From Exiguobacterium acetylicum DSM 20416 (GTDB taxonomy: Bacteria; Bacillota; Bacilli; Exiguobacteriales; Exiguobacteriaceae), in NCBI RefSeq assembly GCF_000702605.1, contig NZ_JNIR01000001.1, positions 2,870,001-2,934,000 on the forward strand: a stretch of DNA of 64,000 bases, in the 5' to 3' direction. Shown here piece by piece: positions 34,197 to 42,398 of this stretch (positions within the stretch are counted from its first letter, which is position 1; each line of letters starts with the position of its first letter). The translations under genes were made by a program, and so were the position numbers. The notes under the pieces are model-generated. The model ran no database searches. It had not been told where the DNA came from and saw only the letters and a program-made list of their open reading frames with translations.

Positions 34197-35332
34197 GAAT
34201 AATCCTCCTTCAGTGCAACGGGTATCAATTCACGTTGTAACCAGTTTCTGAACGCTTGACCTGTGTGATCCCAATGTAACGTCTGAGCAAAACGATGACC
34301 AGCTACCTGAATCATTTCGTATTCTTCTGGGTCACGTAAGCAAGCCCGCATCTCGGCAGCAAGGGCACCCGGTGTCTGACTCTTTGCCATGTAACCGGTC
34401 ATACCGTACTGGACGGCGTCACGCAGTCCAGGGGCGTCATAGACAATCGTCGGTGTACCGACTGCCGCCGCTTCGCTGACCGTCAATCCCCAACCTTCTC
34501 GTTTTGAAGGAAACAGGAGCGCCGTCGCACGACTCATCCGTTCGAGCTTTTCTTCCTCACTGACGAATCCAAAATAAGTGATGGCGTCTCGCATCTCTTC
34601 CGGGACGATTGGATGAAGATGTTCGGTAATATACGCCTCGTCTTTTTTCCCGATGACCCAGAAACGAGCCTCGGGATACTCCCGTTTGACGATGACGAAA
34701 GCTTGAAGTGCATCATTGATCCCTTTATAGGCTGACATCCTCCCGGCATATAAAAATGTCGGGTGTGCTTCTTTTGGCTTCCAGTCCTCCTCGTTCCAGG
34801 GGGTGAAAGAGAGACCTTCTGGTAAAATCGTCACCTCGTCTTTGGAAAATCCGACAGCAAGTAAATCGTCTGCTGTTGACTGGCTGACAGTCAAAGCGCG
34901 ACCAGTCCGGTACAGCTGCAAACGTGGTGTCTCCGTCCATTCGCCAACGTATGAGAAAGGGGGACGAACGTTGATTTGCCAAATTTCGCGCGTCAACTGA
35001 TGGATGAAGAGGGCTCGTTTTGTTACAGGAACATAAAGGGGTGTGAAAAAGTGATGCGTGTTCATCTGATCGACGACTAAATCAATCGTCGCAGCATGCG
35101 ACTGGTAATAAGAAAAGGCAAGTGGAACGACGGAGAGTGCGGTACCTCTCCGGATATAAGTGACTCCGTCCAAATACTCGACATCGTGTCCGCCATCGAA
35201 TGCTGGAGAAAAATGAGTGATCTCGTACTCATCACTGACACGTCGGAGCATCTCGTGGGTGAACACTTCTGCGCCACCCGCTTTCGGATGTTTGATATCG
35301 CGCCAAGATAAAAAAAGTAGATGGGGTTTCAT
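34193..35332 (-). CDS. Family 4 glycosyltransferase
   Basis: A 379-aa GT-B enzyme. The N-domain starts HLLFLSWRDIKHPKAGGAEVF, whose AGGAE is the glycine loop for the acceptor side; the C-domain has LYAGRMSAYKGI and the EX7E region PSKREGWGLTVSEAAAVG. It resembles mannosyl- or glucosyltransferases of exopolysaccharide clusters; GDP-mannose from the nearby manC is a possible donor. It begins 1 nt after the flippase fragment stop, behind GAAGGAGGCG. Confidence 0.92.
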   Translation of the reverse strand: MKPHLLFLSWRDIKHPKAGGAEVFTHEMLRRVSDEYEITHFSPAFDGGHDVEYLDGVTYIRRGTALSVVPLAFSYYQSHAATIDLVVDQMNTHHFFTPLYVPVTKRALFIHQLTREIWQINVRPPFSYVGEWTETPRLQLYRTGRALTVSQSTADDLLAVGFSKDEVTILPEGLSFTPWNEEDWKPKEAHPTFLYAGRMSAYKGINDALQAFVIVKREYPEARFWVIGKKDEAYITEHLHPIVPEEMRDAITYFGFVSEEEKLERMSRATALLFPSKREGWGLTVSEAAAVGTPTIVYDAPGLRDAVQYGMTGYMAKSQTPGALAAEMRACLRDPEEYEMIQVAGHRFAQTLHWDHTGQAFRNWLQRELIPVALKEDYS

Positions 35333-35333
35333 G

Positions 35334-36079
35334 TTACGCCTCCTTCGCTGAATGGGGGTGTCGGGGTAAGGTGAAACGTAAGATCAGGGAGCCGAGTAAA
35401 AAGACACCTGCTTGCGCGAGTAACCAAGTCTCGACGGACGAGTGAAAGGTGATCAAGACAAGGATGTAGAGAATCAGAATCAACCAATAGCCTTTCAAGT
35501 AGCCGGTTCGGTGTAGCGAGAACTGGACGAGTGCCTCGTATTGAATCAACGTGATGCCGACATAAACGAAAACCATATATTTGATGTAATGAGTTGCCGC
35601 GTCGTAACCACTTCCGAATAACATCGGAATCAGATAAGGGACGATCGTCCAGTACACCAAAACAGCAAGAACGAGTCCGCCTAATAAGATTCTGTAAAAG
35701 CGACGCTCCCAGAGAAGAAAGGATTGATCCTGACTTTTTTGGCTTAAGCGCGGTAATAACAGTTGGGCGAGCGATAATGCGACGAACAACAGCAGTTGAC
35801 CGAATCGTAAGGCAACGGAATAATCTCCTGCTAGCTGTGGAAAGTAACGGGTGACAAGAAGGCTATCGAGTGTGAAAAAAAGCGTCATGACAACTTGTGT
35901 GTGAATCACATGGACGAGTCCGCTCGCCTTGAGATGCCCGGTACTCGTCGGGAACGGGACTTGCATGAGACTTAAGAGATAGGATGCAATCATGCCGGCC
36001 AAGATGAATAATAATGCATAGATAACGTTCGTTTGTTGAATCAAAAGCCATGTGGCTAGGATTTTGACGACGGATTGTG
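35334..36079 (-). pseudogene. Oligosaccharide flippase (Wzx/MATE-like), C-terminal fragment
   Basis: About 248 residues from QSVVKILATWLL to the stop, with six to seven membrane segments, read like the back half of a Wzx/PST flippase (usually 420-480 aa). The N-terminal half is missing. The open frame continues upstream to 36230 only as an out-of-frame reading of the neighbour gene, so no native start exists. It is joined at about 36075-36080 to the fragment of another membrane protein. The remnant is probably not functional as a flippase. Confidence 0.75.
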
Positions 36080-36952
36080 TTGTGAAGCTTGTGAGCCGGT
36101 CAGAATCGAGCCGACGTACATCAAGAACCAATATCCATTGAATAGTAGAAAAACGAGACCAAACGCACAGGTCGCCCGAACATAAAACCAAAGTAACGGT
36201 GACCACATCCGTTCTTTGCGACGCGTCCAACTCGTCTTTAGAAAAATGAGTCCGACCATGATGCTCATATAGATCAGTGAGAAGAAGAAATAATGGATCC
36301 CGGCCGCCATGAAGGCAAAGACAATCGATAGCCCGGTGATATCAAACCATGTCCGTCGACTCAACCGATCAGACAAGCGAAAACCGGGATCGAGCTGTTC
36401 CCGAAACTTTGGGTCGAAGATATTGAAGAACAACATCGAAGCGTAAGGGAAGACGGAATACCCACATAATAGATAGATATGTTGAATCCGCGTGATCACC
36501 CACGGATTTAAGGCATAAAATAACGCGGCGATCGCGAAAGCAATCAGTGAGAGATAAGAAAAGTGCTTCGAGACATAAACGGAATGGAGTCGTTTCGTAA
36601 AAGCGAACATCGATAAAGCAGAGATCGTCAACAGTCCGATGATGAATGACTTGATCAAGACGGGACCGGACGAGCCAAACAATAGACTGAGTAGATAAAA
36701 CGGTAGGATGTAGAGAAGTCGTGCGACATTCAGAAGCGTCGTCGTGCTCCAGCGGTTGTTCCATGCCCCATAAATTTCTTCTAAATAGCGATGGGAGGAC
36801 AGTCCGAAGGATAGATCGCTGAACGTCACCATGCCAGAACGAAACAATGGGAAGCTATAAGCTAAGATGAATAAAAACATACCAGATAGGACGAGGATGT
36901 CCTTACGGTACGTATACATGAAGTTCTTGAGATGTTGACGGAACGAGTGCAT
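36056..36952 (-). pseudogene. Large polytopic exopolysaccharide membrane protein, N-terminal fragment
   Basis: A 298-aa frame with about eight membrane segments and a good start (AAAGGAGT, ATG 36952). Texts such as GAWNNRWSTTTLLN, LNPWVITRIQHIYLLCGYS and YWFLMYVGSILTGSQASQHN match what I recall of large (600+ aa) membrane proteins of Firmicute polysaccharide loci, whose function I cannot name. Right after QASQHN the frame gives only PSSKS and stops, at the point where flippase sequence begins in another frame. The C-terminal half is therefore lost. Confidence 0.7.
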
Positions 36953-37135
36953 CGGACAACTCCTTTCTGCGAAAATCCGTGCTGAACTTCTTCTCTACAG
37001 GAGGGTGATATTCCTAGAAATGGCTGTACTTATTTTAGCAATGAATACGAGAAGTAACGTCCATCCTAAGACGGAGCGTTACGGACGAACGCTTTCGGGT
37101 AAAGACCTACAACGAAACGAGTAGGAGGAAAGCGT
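36953..37135. other. intergenic region between divergent genes
   Basis: A 183-nt gap between the truncated exopolysaccharide gene and the protease gene. It has a hairpin-like GTAACGTCC...GGAGCGTTAC (37053-37082) and must hold promoters for both sides, but no confident -35/-10 pair was picked. Confidence 0.35.
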
Positions 37136-37978
37136 ATGAAATGGAAGGGAAGAGAACGCAGTTCAAACGTCGAGGATCGACGGGGAATGGGAGGGAAAGG
37201 AATTGCCGGCATAGGTGGTGGTGTCGGAATCATCCTGCTGATCGTCATCACCTTGATGGGCGGTAATCCAGCTGAATTACTCGGAGACTTAACCGGCGGG
37301 GATCAGCAAAATACGACGTATGAAGAAACAGCACAGGAAAAAGAAGCAGCGGACTTTGTCTCCGTCGTCTTAGCGGATACGGAGCGGGTCTGGACGAAGG
37401 AATTTAAAGAAGATGGTAAGACCTATAAAAAACCGAAGCTCGTCTTATATACGGATCAAGTCAGTTCGGCTTGCGGACAAGCAGGGAAGTCCGTCGGTCC
37501 CTTTTATTGTCCCGGTGATCAGAAATTATACATCGATTTAAGCTTTTATGATGAACTGCAGACGAAGTACGGAGCACCGGGCGATTTTGCGATGGCCTAT
37601 GTCATTGCGCATGAAGTCGGGCATCACGTCCAGACGTTACTCGGAAAGTCGGACGAGATCATGCCACTTCGAGAGCAAATGAGTGAGGAGAAGTTCAACA
37701 AGTACCTCGTTCGATTCGAGCTACAGGCAGATTATTATGCCGGCGTCTGGGCGCATCATGCGCAAGGCGAAAACTTGCTCGAAGAAGGCGATCTCGAAGA
37801 AGCACTGACGGCAGCGAATGCTGTCGGGGATGATACGTTACAAGAGAAGGGACAAGGATATGTCGTACCAGAAAGTTTCACCCACGGCACATCGGCGCAA
37901 CGGGAGCGTTGGTTCCAAAAAGGTTTTGATAACGGCACGATCGAAGGCGGAGATACCTTCAAAGCGAAGAATCTATAA
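37136..37978 (+). CDS. Neutral zinc metallopeptidase, YpfJ family
   Basis: A 280-aa membrane-anchored protein. A basic N-terminus and one membrane segment at about 24-42 are followed by an extracytoplasmic domain. HEVGHH at 159-164 is the zinc motif, with the third ligand likely in the later ELQADYYAG (E/D). SACGQAGKSVGPFYCPGDQKLYID is the family signature and has two cysteines that may pair. Substrates are unknown. The ATG follows TAGGAGGAAA. It may be co-transcribed with the small membrane gene downstream. Confidence 0.92.
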   Translation: MKWKGRERSSNVEDRRGMGGKGIAGIGGGVGIILLIVITLMGGNPAELLGDLTGGDQQNTTYEETAQEKEAADFVSVVLADTERVWTKEFKEDGKTYKKPKLVLYTDQVSSACGQAGKSVGPFYCPGDQKLYIDLSFYDELQTKYGAPGDFAMAYVIAHEVGHHVQTLLGKSDEIMPLREQMSEEKFNKYLVRFELQADYYAGVWAHHAQGENLLEEGDLEEALTAANAVGDDTLQEKGQGYVVPESFTHGTSAQRERWFQKGFDNGTIEGGDTFKAKNL

Positions 37979-38052
37979 AACGAAGCAACGACAGGTCTTT
38001 TGAAACATTTTCCAGTCATTTTCATAAAGAAGAGGGAAGGATTCAAAGGGAA

Positions 38053-38229
38053 GTGTCGAAGTTGAAGCACATCAGTTTATTTTTGTTGCTGTATACGGCT
38101 GTCGTCGTGATGACGTACATCGTGTCACGATTTGCGCCAGACTTGTTGATCTACGTGGTCTATTTCGCCATTGCGTCATTACTTGTCATCACGGGCTATT
38201 TGTTGAAACGATTCGTGCTGAAGCGCTAA
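38053..38229 (+). CDS. Small two-helix membrane protein (58 aa)
   Basis: A short frame of SKLKHISLFLLLYTAVVV type. A basic start and two hydrophobic helices (about residues 7-23 and 31-49) end in a basic tail KRFVLKR. Start is GTG 38053 (near AAAGGG) or TTG 38062 (11 nt from it). Coding use is supported by an uninterrupted hydrophobic pattern and local codon choice. No family recognised. It lies 75 nt after the YpfJ gene and just before a split terminator. Confidence 0.5.
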   Translation: MSKLKHISLFLLLYTAVVVMTYIVSRFAPDLLIYVVYFAIASLLVITGYLLKRFVLKR

Positions 38230-38236
38230 AAATCAA

Positions 38237-38250
38237 AAAACCTGTGTTCT
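38237..38250. terminator. left arm of terminator split by the IS element
   Basis: AAAACCTGTGTTCT is exactly complementary to AGAACACAGGTTTT at 39554-39567 on the far side of the IS element. With A and T flanks, the two arms would have formed a bidirectional terminator between the small membrane gene and the converging NTF2-like gene before insertion. Confidence 0.6.
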
Positions 38251-38349
38251 GCTTGCGCGGAACTGGGCTAACCTAAAATTTTGAGACAATATAAAACACC
38301 TTCGGAGTGGTACACTTTTAAAAAGTACTAACATCGGAGGTGTTTTTGC

Positions 38350-38667
38350 ATGGGCAAAAACGTATATTCAAGTGAAGTGAAATGGGCAGTAGTCAAAGAT
38401 AAGCTGAGTGGTAAGTTAACGACGAGAGAAATCATGGAGAAGTACGGAATCAAAAATGAATCTCAAATCAAAACATGGATGAGATGGTATCGCTCTAACG
38501 AACATTATCGATTTGATCAGCCAATCGGTAAACAATATACCTATGGACATGGTCCAGATTCTGCGAGTGAGGATGACAAGAGAGAACGACAAATGTCACA
38601 TCTGAAGATGGAAAATGAGATCTTAAAAAAGTACATGGAAATCGAAAGAGAGTTGAGAAAGAAGTAG
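38350..38667 (+). CDS. IS3-family transposase OrfA
   Basis: A 105-aa DNA-binding subunit. The helix-turn-helix KLTTREIMEKYGIKNESQIKTWM lies at about 23-45, and a leucine-zipper-like helix (HLKMENEILKKYMEIERELRKK) forms the C-terminus. The ATG is behind GGAGGTG. The slippery heptamer A-AAA-AAG at 38625-38631 lies in the zipper coding region and would give the OrfAB fusion transposase by -1 frameshifting. Confidence 0.9.
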   Translation: MGKNVYSSEVKWAVVKDKLSGKLTTREIMEKYGIKNESQIKTWMRWYRSNEHYRFDQPIGKQYTYGHGPDSASEDDKRERQMSHLKMENEILKKYMEIERELRKK

Positions 38668-39512
38668 TCATAAAAATTGTAGAGTTTCTTCGGAGAAAGT
38701 ATACAATCACCGCCATTCTTAGCGCTTTGAATGTACCAAGAGCAAGCTATTACCGTTGGATTAAGGAATCTGTGAAAGCACCTTCGGTGCTCGAAAAAAC
38801 CGTCATTGAACTAAGTAAACAGACGAAGTATCGGAATGGACATCGAAAAATAAAGGCATTATTACAGCAAATCTATCAGTTAAAAGCCAATCGGAATACC
38901 GTACAGAAAATCATGCAAAAACACCATCTCCAATGTCGGATCAAGCCGAAGCGAAGATGGAAGTCTCAAGGTGAGCGCATCATAACGGCACCGGATCTCA
39001 TCAAGCGCGATTTCACAGCAAGTAAACCGAATCAAAAGTGGGTGACGGATATCACCTATATCCAATACGGCAGCACGACGAAATATCTTTCCATCATCAT
39101 GGATCTTTTTAATAACGAAATCGTCGCATACAAGTTATACGAGCATCAACAAACGTCTCTTGTGATTGATACGTTGAAGATAGCGCTTGAGAATCGAAAC
39201 TATCCCGAAGGGGTCATCCTTCATTCGGACCAAGGAAGTGTCTATACGTCATACGCCTTTCAAGAATTCGTTAAAAGGAATCACCTAACAAGCAGCATGT
39301 CTCGTAGAGGAAACTGTTGGGACAACGCAGTTATCGAATCGTTCCACTCTAATTTAAAGTCCGAGGAATTCCAGTACGTCAAATTTAATTCACTAAGAGA
39401 CCATGAGGTCTCTGAACGCGTTACTAATTACTTAAATTACTATAACGAAGAACGAATCCAAGAAAAATTAGGCTACCTGACACCGAAAAAATACGGTGTA
39501 CAGGCAGCCTAA
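38619..39512 (+). CDS. IS3-family transposase OrfB (made as OrfAB fusion)
   Basis: The DDE integrase part. The frame is open from 38619, in -1 phase to orfA, with a TTG at 38727 as the first start-like codon. It carries HTH_21 (HRKIKALLQQ), then WVTDITYI (first D), HSDQGSVYTS (second D), NAVIESFHSNLKSE (catalytic E) and the YNEERIQEKLGYLTP end. All catalytic residues are present, so it is probably active. Confidence 0.9.
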   Translation, partial: DLKKVHGNRKRVEKEVVIKIVEFLRRKYTITAILSALNVPRASYYRWIKESVKAPSVLEKTVIELSKQTKYRNGHRKIKALLQQIYQLKANRNTVQKIMQKHHLQCRIKPKRRWKSQGERIITAPDLIKRDFTASKPNQKWVTDITYIQYGSTTKYLSIIMDLFNNEIVAYKLYEHQQTSLVIDTLKIALENRNYPEGVILHSDQGSVYTSYAFQEFVKRNHLTSSMSRRGNCWDNAVIESFHSNLKSEEFQYVKFNSLRDHEVSERVTNYLNYYNEERIQEKLGYLTPKKYGVQAA

Positions 39513-39553
39513 TCAAGGTTTTTTATATGTGTCTCATATTGCTAGGTCAGTCT

Positions 39554-39567
39554 AGAACACAGGTTTT
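39554..39567. terminator. right arm of the split terminator
   Basis: AGAACACAGGTTTT pairs exactly with 38237-38250. It now lies 4 nt outside the IS right end, before the NTF2-like gene stop. Confidence 0.6.
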
Positions 39568-39585
39568 CGTTGTTTAAAAGTAATC

Positions 39586-39954
39586 TTATGAACGGAACAT
39601 CGTCGGGTCATCTGGAACGTTCTCCAGGTAAGCGATCCGTCCGTTTTCATCAAGACGTGCGATATCTTTTCCGTCTTGCGTGAAGACACTACCGTCTGCC
39701 CGTTTTCCGCAAACTGCCCAGCGTGTTTCATATGTTCCTGGTGTTGTTTCTTCCCAGCCTGCGTACATGTGCTTAATGTCTTGATTCGCCGTGAACACAT
39801 GACGGACGAACTGTTTCCAGGCGTCGATGCCGTGCTTTGGTTGTCCGTTCAGGACGAACGTGATGTCTGTCGTGAATAAGGAAACGAGATCCTCGAAAGC
39901 TTGTGCGTCCGTGCGTGACGCGTCGAATAAGTCGAAATAACGATTCAATACCAT
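39586..39954 (-). CDS. NTF2/SnoaL-like protein
   Basis: A 122-aa cone-shaped-fold protein. RYFDLFDASRTDAQAFEDLVSLF, the hydrophobic strand DITFVLNG, and HMYAGWEETTPGTYETRWAVCGKRADG are typical of SnoaL-like proteins, which range from isomerases to ligand-binding proteins. No catalytic set can be assigned. It lies 22 nt downstream of an Rrf2 regulator gene on the same strand, so the regulator may control it. Confidence 0.8.
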   Translation of the reverse strand: MVLNRYFDLFDASRTDAQAFEDLVSLFTTDITFVLNGQPKHGIDAWKQFVRHVFTANQDIKHMYAGWEETTPGTYETRWAVCGKRADGSVFTQDGKDIARLDENGRIAYLENVPDDPTMFRS

Positions 39955-39976
39955 AGTAAAAACCTCTTTCTATTCA

Positions 39977-40459
39977 TTAAAGTGTCATCATCCGGTCTGT
40001 GATTAACGCATGCAACCGTTCTAAATGTTCCGGTGGACAGGAGGCATCGATCGCTTGACGGATCGAGCCGATCGACTCGCGCTTCAACGTCGATTGCCAC
40101 GCATCTTCTGCCTCTGTCATCAGATTCGAGAGTAGCCCGATTTCCTGTTCCTGAATTCCCATCAAATCCTCAAAGACACCGCTTGACGCATACAACGTTT
40201 GTTTGCCCTCGATCGCTTGATAGACGTCAAAGATTTGAATTTCGTCTGCCGGACGTCGTAAGCGAAAGCCCCCTTTGACACCGGGTACGGAATACAATAG
40301 ATCCGCCTGGACGAGTTTTCGTAAGAGCTTTTGAAAATAGGTTGGCGAGGCACCGAGTTGCTGGCTGATGAATTCACCAGGCAAAACGGCGCGATCCGGA
40401 AGAAAGGTCAAGAGCAACATCGCATAGACGGATTGCTCGACCCCGGTTTTCATTTGCAT
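39977..40459 (-). CDS. Rrf2 family transcriptional regulator
   Basis: A 160-aa winged-helix regulator. PGEFISQQLGASPTYFQKLLRKLVQADLL is the HTH and GVKGGFRLRRP the wing, as in the Rrf2 family. Only one cysteine occurs (DASCPPE), so an iron-sulphur cluster of IscR or NsrR type is unlikely and it resembles YwnA-like members. The ATG follows AAAGGAGA. It is divergent from cydDC and upstream of an NTF2-like gene; either may be its target. Confidence 0.88.
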   Translation of the reverse strand: MQMKTGVEQSVYAMLLLTFLPDRAVLPGEFISQQLGASPTYFQKLLRKLVQADLLYSVPGVKGGFRLRRPADEIQIFDVYQAIEGKQTLYASSGVFEDLMGIQEQEIGLLSNLMTEAEDAWQSTLKRESIGSIRQAIDASCPPEHLERLHALITDRMMTL

Positions 40460-40597
40460 GAGAAGTCTCCTTTCGTTAAACGTGGATAATGTATGTCTAT
40501 AATAGTTTTATTCGAAAGAACTGTCGAGTCATATGCTCTCACAAAACCGTCACACCTTTTCGACAGCATCTGCATGGCATCCCCGTTCCGGATTCGG

Positions 40598-40654
40598 TAT
40601 ACTAAATGTACGATATGTGAAAATATTCACTAAAAGTCGTTCACACTTTGTGAA
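40598..40654 (+). promoter_or_regulatory. cydDC promoter region with Rex-type operator
   Basis: A TATACT -10 lies at 40598-40603. Right behind it GTGAAAATATTCAC (40617-40630) fits the Rex box TTGTGAA-N4-TTCACAA with mismatches only at the outer bases. A second palindrome TTCACACTTTGTGAA (40640-40654) runs into the ribosome site. Rex represses cyd genes when NADH is low in Bacilli; binding here is inferred. Confidence 0.6.
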
Positions 40655-40667
40655 AGGACGTTTGTAT

Positions 40668-42398
40668 ATGAATCCATTAAAAGGAATCGTTCAGATTCCA
40701 CGCAGTATTCTCATTCAATTCATCATTGCGGCTTTCCTGATGGGGGTTGCGGTCGTCGGTCAATCGTACGGCATCGTGTTGACGGTCGATCGAATTTTCC
40801 TGAAAGAGCAACCGTTTGAAGCCGTCATTCCGTTACTGCTCGTCGTTCTCGGTATGCTGTTGCTCCGGGTCGCCGTGACGTATTGGAACGGTCGTCTCGG
40901 TACGACGTTATCGGCGCACATGAAGCAGGCACTCCGGGAAGCGCTCGTTGCGAAATACACAGGTCGCTCGGTCGAGATGATGCTACAAGGGCAAGCGGGA
41001 CAGAAGGTCAGTGTCTTGCTCGATGCCGTAGACGAGATGGACAGCTATTACAGTCAATACTTGCCGAAAGTCGTCCAGACGACAATCGTTCCCTTGATGG
41101 TCTTGATCGCGGCATTCAGCTATGACTGGATCACCGGTCTCGTCATGATGATCACGGCACCGTTCATTCCGTTGTTTTACATCATCATCGGCATCATGAC
41201 GCAAAAGCGGGCCGATGCTCAACTCGAGAAGATGACGGCGTTCTCAGGAACGTTTCTTGATACGTTGCAGGGATTGACGACCTTGAAGTTATTTGGTCGC
41301 GCGAAACGACAACGTGACGTCATCGAAAAAAGCAGTCTTGATTTCCGGGATGCGACGTTAACGGTCTTGAAACTCGCTTTCTTGTCGTCGCTGATGCTTG
41401 AGTTCATCTCGATGCTCAGCATGGGAATGATCGCACTTGAGGTCAGTCTGCGCTTGATTCTGTTCCAAAGCATCACCTTCATTCCGGCGTTCCTGATGCT
41501 CGTGTTAGCACCAGAGTACTATCTTGCCTTAAAAGAGATGGGGGCTGCCTTCCATACCGGACGCGGTAGTGTCGCGGCAGCGAAACAGATCGCAGCCGAA
41601 CTGACGGCAGACGATCGTCCCGTTGCCTTCGGTCAATCAGAACTTTCGATGAACCGTCCACCACGAATCGTCTTGGATGAAGTTGATTTTACGTATCAAG
41701 AAGGACGTTTTGCCTTACAAGACGTGACACTCGCGATTGAACCATATCAAAAAGTGGCGTTGATCGGTCGCAGTGGTGCCGGTAAGTCGACTGTCTTACA
41801 GTTGATTGCTGGACTCGCGGATCCAAAAGAAGGACGGATTCTGCTCGACGGGATTGAGCGCAGTCATGTGGCGGAAGCAAGTTGGTTCCGTCAGTTGAGC
41901 TACATCTCGCAACATCCGTATCTGTATGCCGGAACGCTGGCAGAAAATATCGCGATCGGTGAACTCCGTCAAGCGACACCGGAAGAGATTTTCGAAGCGG
42001 CGCAGGCGGCAGGGCTCGAGGAGTTGGTTGCGACGTTACCTGAAGGAATTAATACGGTCATCGGAGAAGGCGGACGTGGTCTATCGGGTGGCGAGAAACA
42101 GCGCGTTGCGTTGGCACGCGCATTCTTGAAGCGACCGAACGTCATCGTCTTTGATGAACCGACGACCGGACTCGACGTCAAAACAGAGCGACTGCTCCAA
42201 CAAGCGATCGAACAGCTTGGACAAGCAGCGACGGTCATCACTGTCGCGCACCGCCTGCATACAATCGAGCGCTCGGATCAAATCGTCGTCCTCGACGGCG
42301 GACGAATCGTCGATCGCGGCACCCATGATGAACTACTTGGACGTGATTCGGAATATGCCCGGATGCGGAGCGTCCAGAGAGGGGAGGAAACACGATGA
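40668..42398 (+). CDS. cydD: Thiol reductant ABC exporter subunit CydD
   Basis: A 576-aa fused ABC exporter half (six membrane segments, then the ATPase domain). Walker A GRSGAGKST, signature LSGGEKQR, Walker B NVIVFDEPT and the H-loop VAHRL are all present. CydDC exports cysteine and glutathione or binds heme to allow cytochrome bd assembly. ATG 40668 is 9 nt from GAAAGGA; the open frame extending to 40533 crosses the promoter and is not coding. It overlaps cydC by 4 nt. No cydAB is next to it. Confidence 0.9.
   Translation: MNPLKGIVQIPRSILIQFIIAAFLMGVAVVGQSYGIVLTVDRIFLKEQPFEAVIPLLLVVLGMLLLRVAVTYWNGRLGTTLSAHMKQALREALVAKYTGRSVEMMLQGQAGQKVSVLLDAVDEMDSYYSQYLPKVVQTTIVPLMVLIAAFSYDWITGLVMMITAPFIPLFYIIIGIMTQKRADAQLEKMTAFSGTFLDTLQGLTTLKLFGRAKRQRDVIEKSSLDFRDATLTVLKLAFLSSLMLEFISMLSMGMIALEVSLRLILFQSITFIPAFLMLVLAPEYYLALKEMGAAFHTGRGSVAAAKQIAAELTADDRPVAFGQSELSMNRPPRIVLDEVDFTYQEGRFALQDVTLAIEPYQKVALIGRSGAGKSTVLQLIAGLADPKEGRILLDGIERSHVAEASWFRQLSYISQHPYLYAGTLAENIAIGELRQATPEEIFEAAQAAGLEELVATLPEGINTVIGEGGRGLSGGEKQRVALARAFLKRPNVIVFDEPTTGLDVKTERLLQQAIEQLGQAATVITVAHRLHTIERSDQIVVLDGGRIVDRGTHDELLGRDSEYARMRSVQRGEETR

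Larger units (their letters stand above)
38264..39549 (+). mobile_element. IS3-family insertion sequence
   Basis: About 1.29 kb. The left end TGGGCTAACCTAAAATTTTGAGACA and the right end (reversed) TGACCTAGCAATATGAGACA both start with TG, share CTA and a TGAGACA block, and have imperfect terminal inverted repeats. Inside are orfA and orfB in -1 relation with an A-AAA-AAG slippery site. No direct target repeat is obvious, so the ends are good to a few bases. It appears intact. Confidence 0.8.

Noticed and set aside
38237..39567. Reading the 14-bp arms as the true ends of the IS element
   Set aside because: Internal TG-starting ends with shared CTA and TGAGACA blocks fit IS3-family ends better, and the arms look like a terminator between converging genes.
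40533..40667. N-terminal extension of CydD
   Set aside because: It crosses the -10 box and Rex-type operator and lacks a ribosome site; ATG 40668 begins the normal CydD N-terminus.
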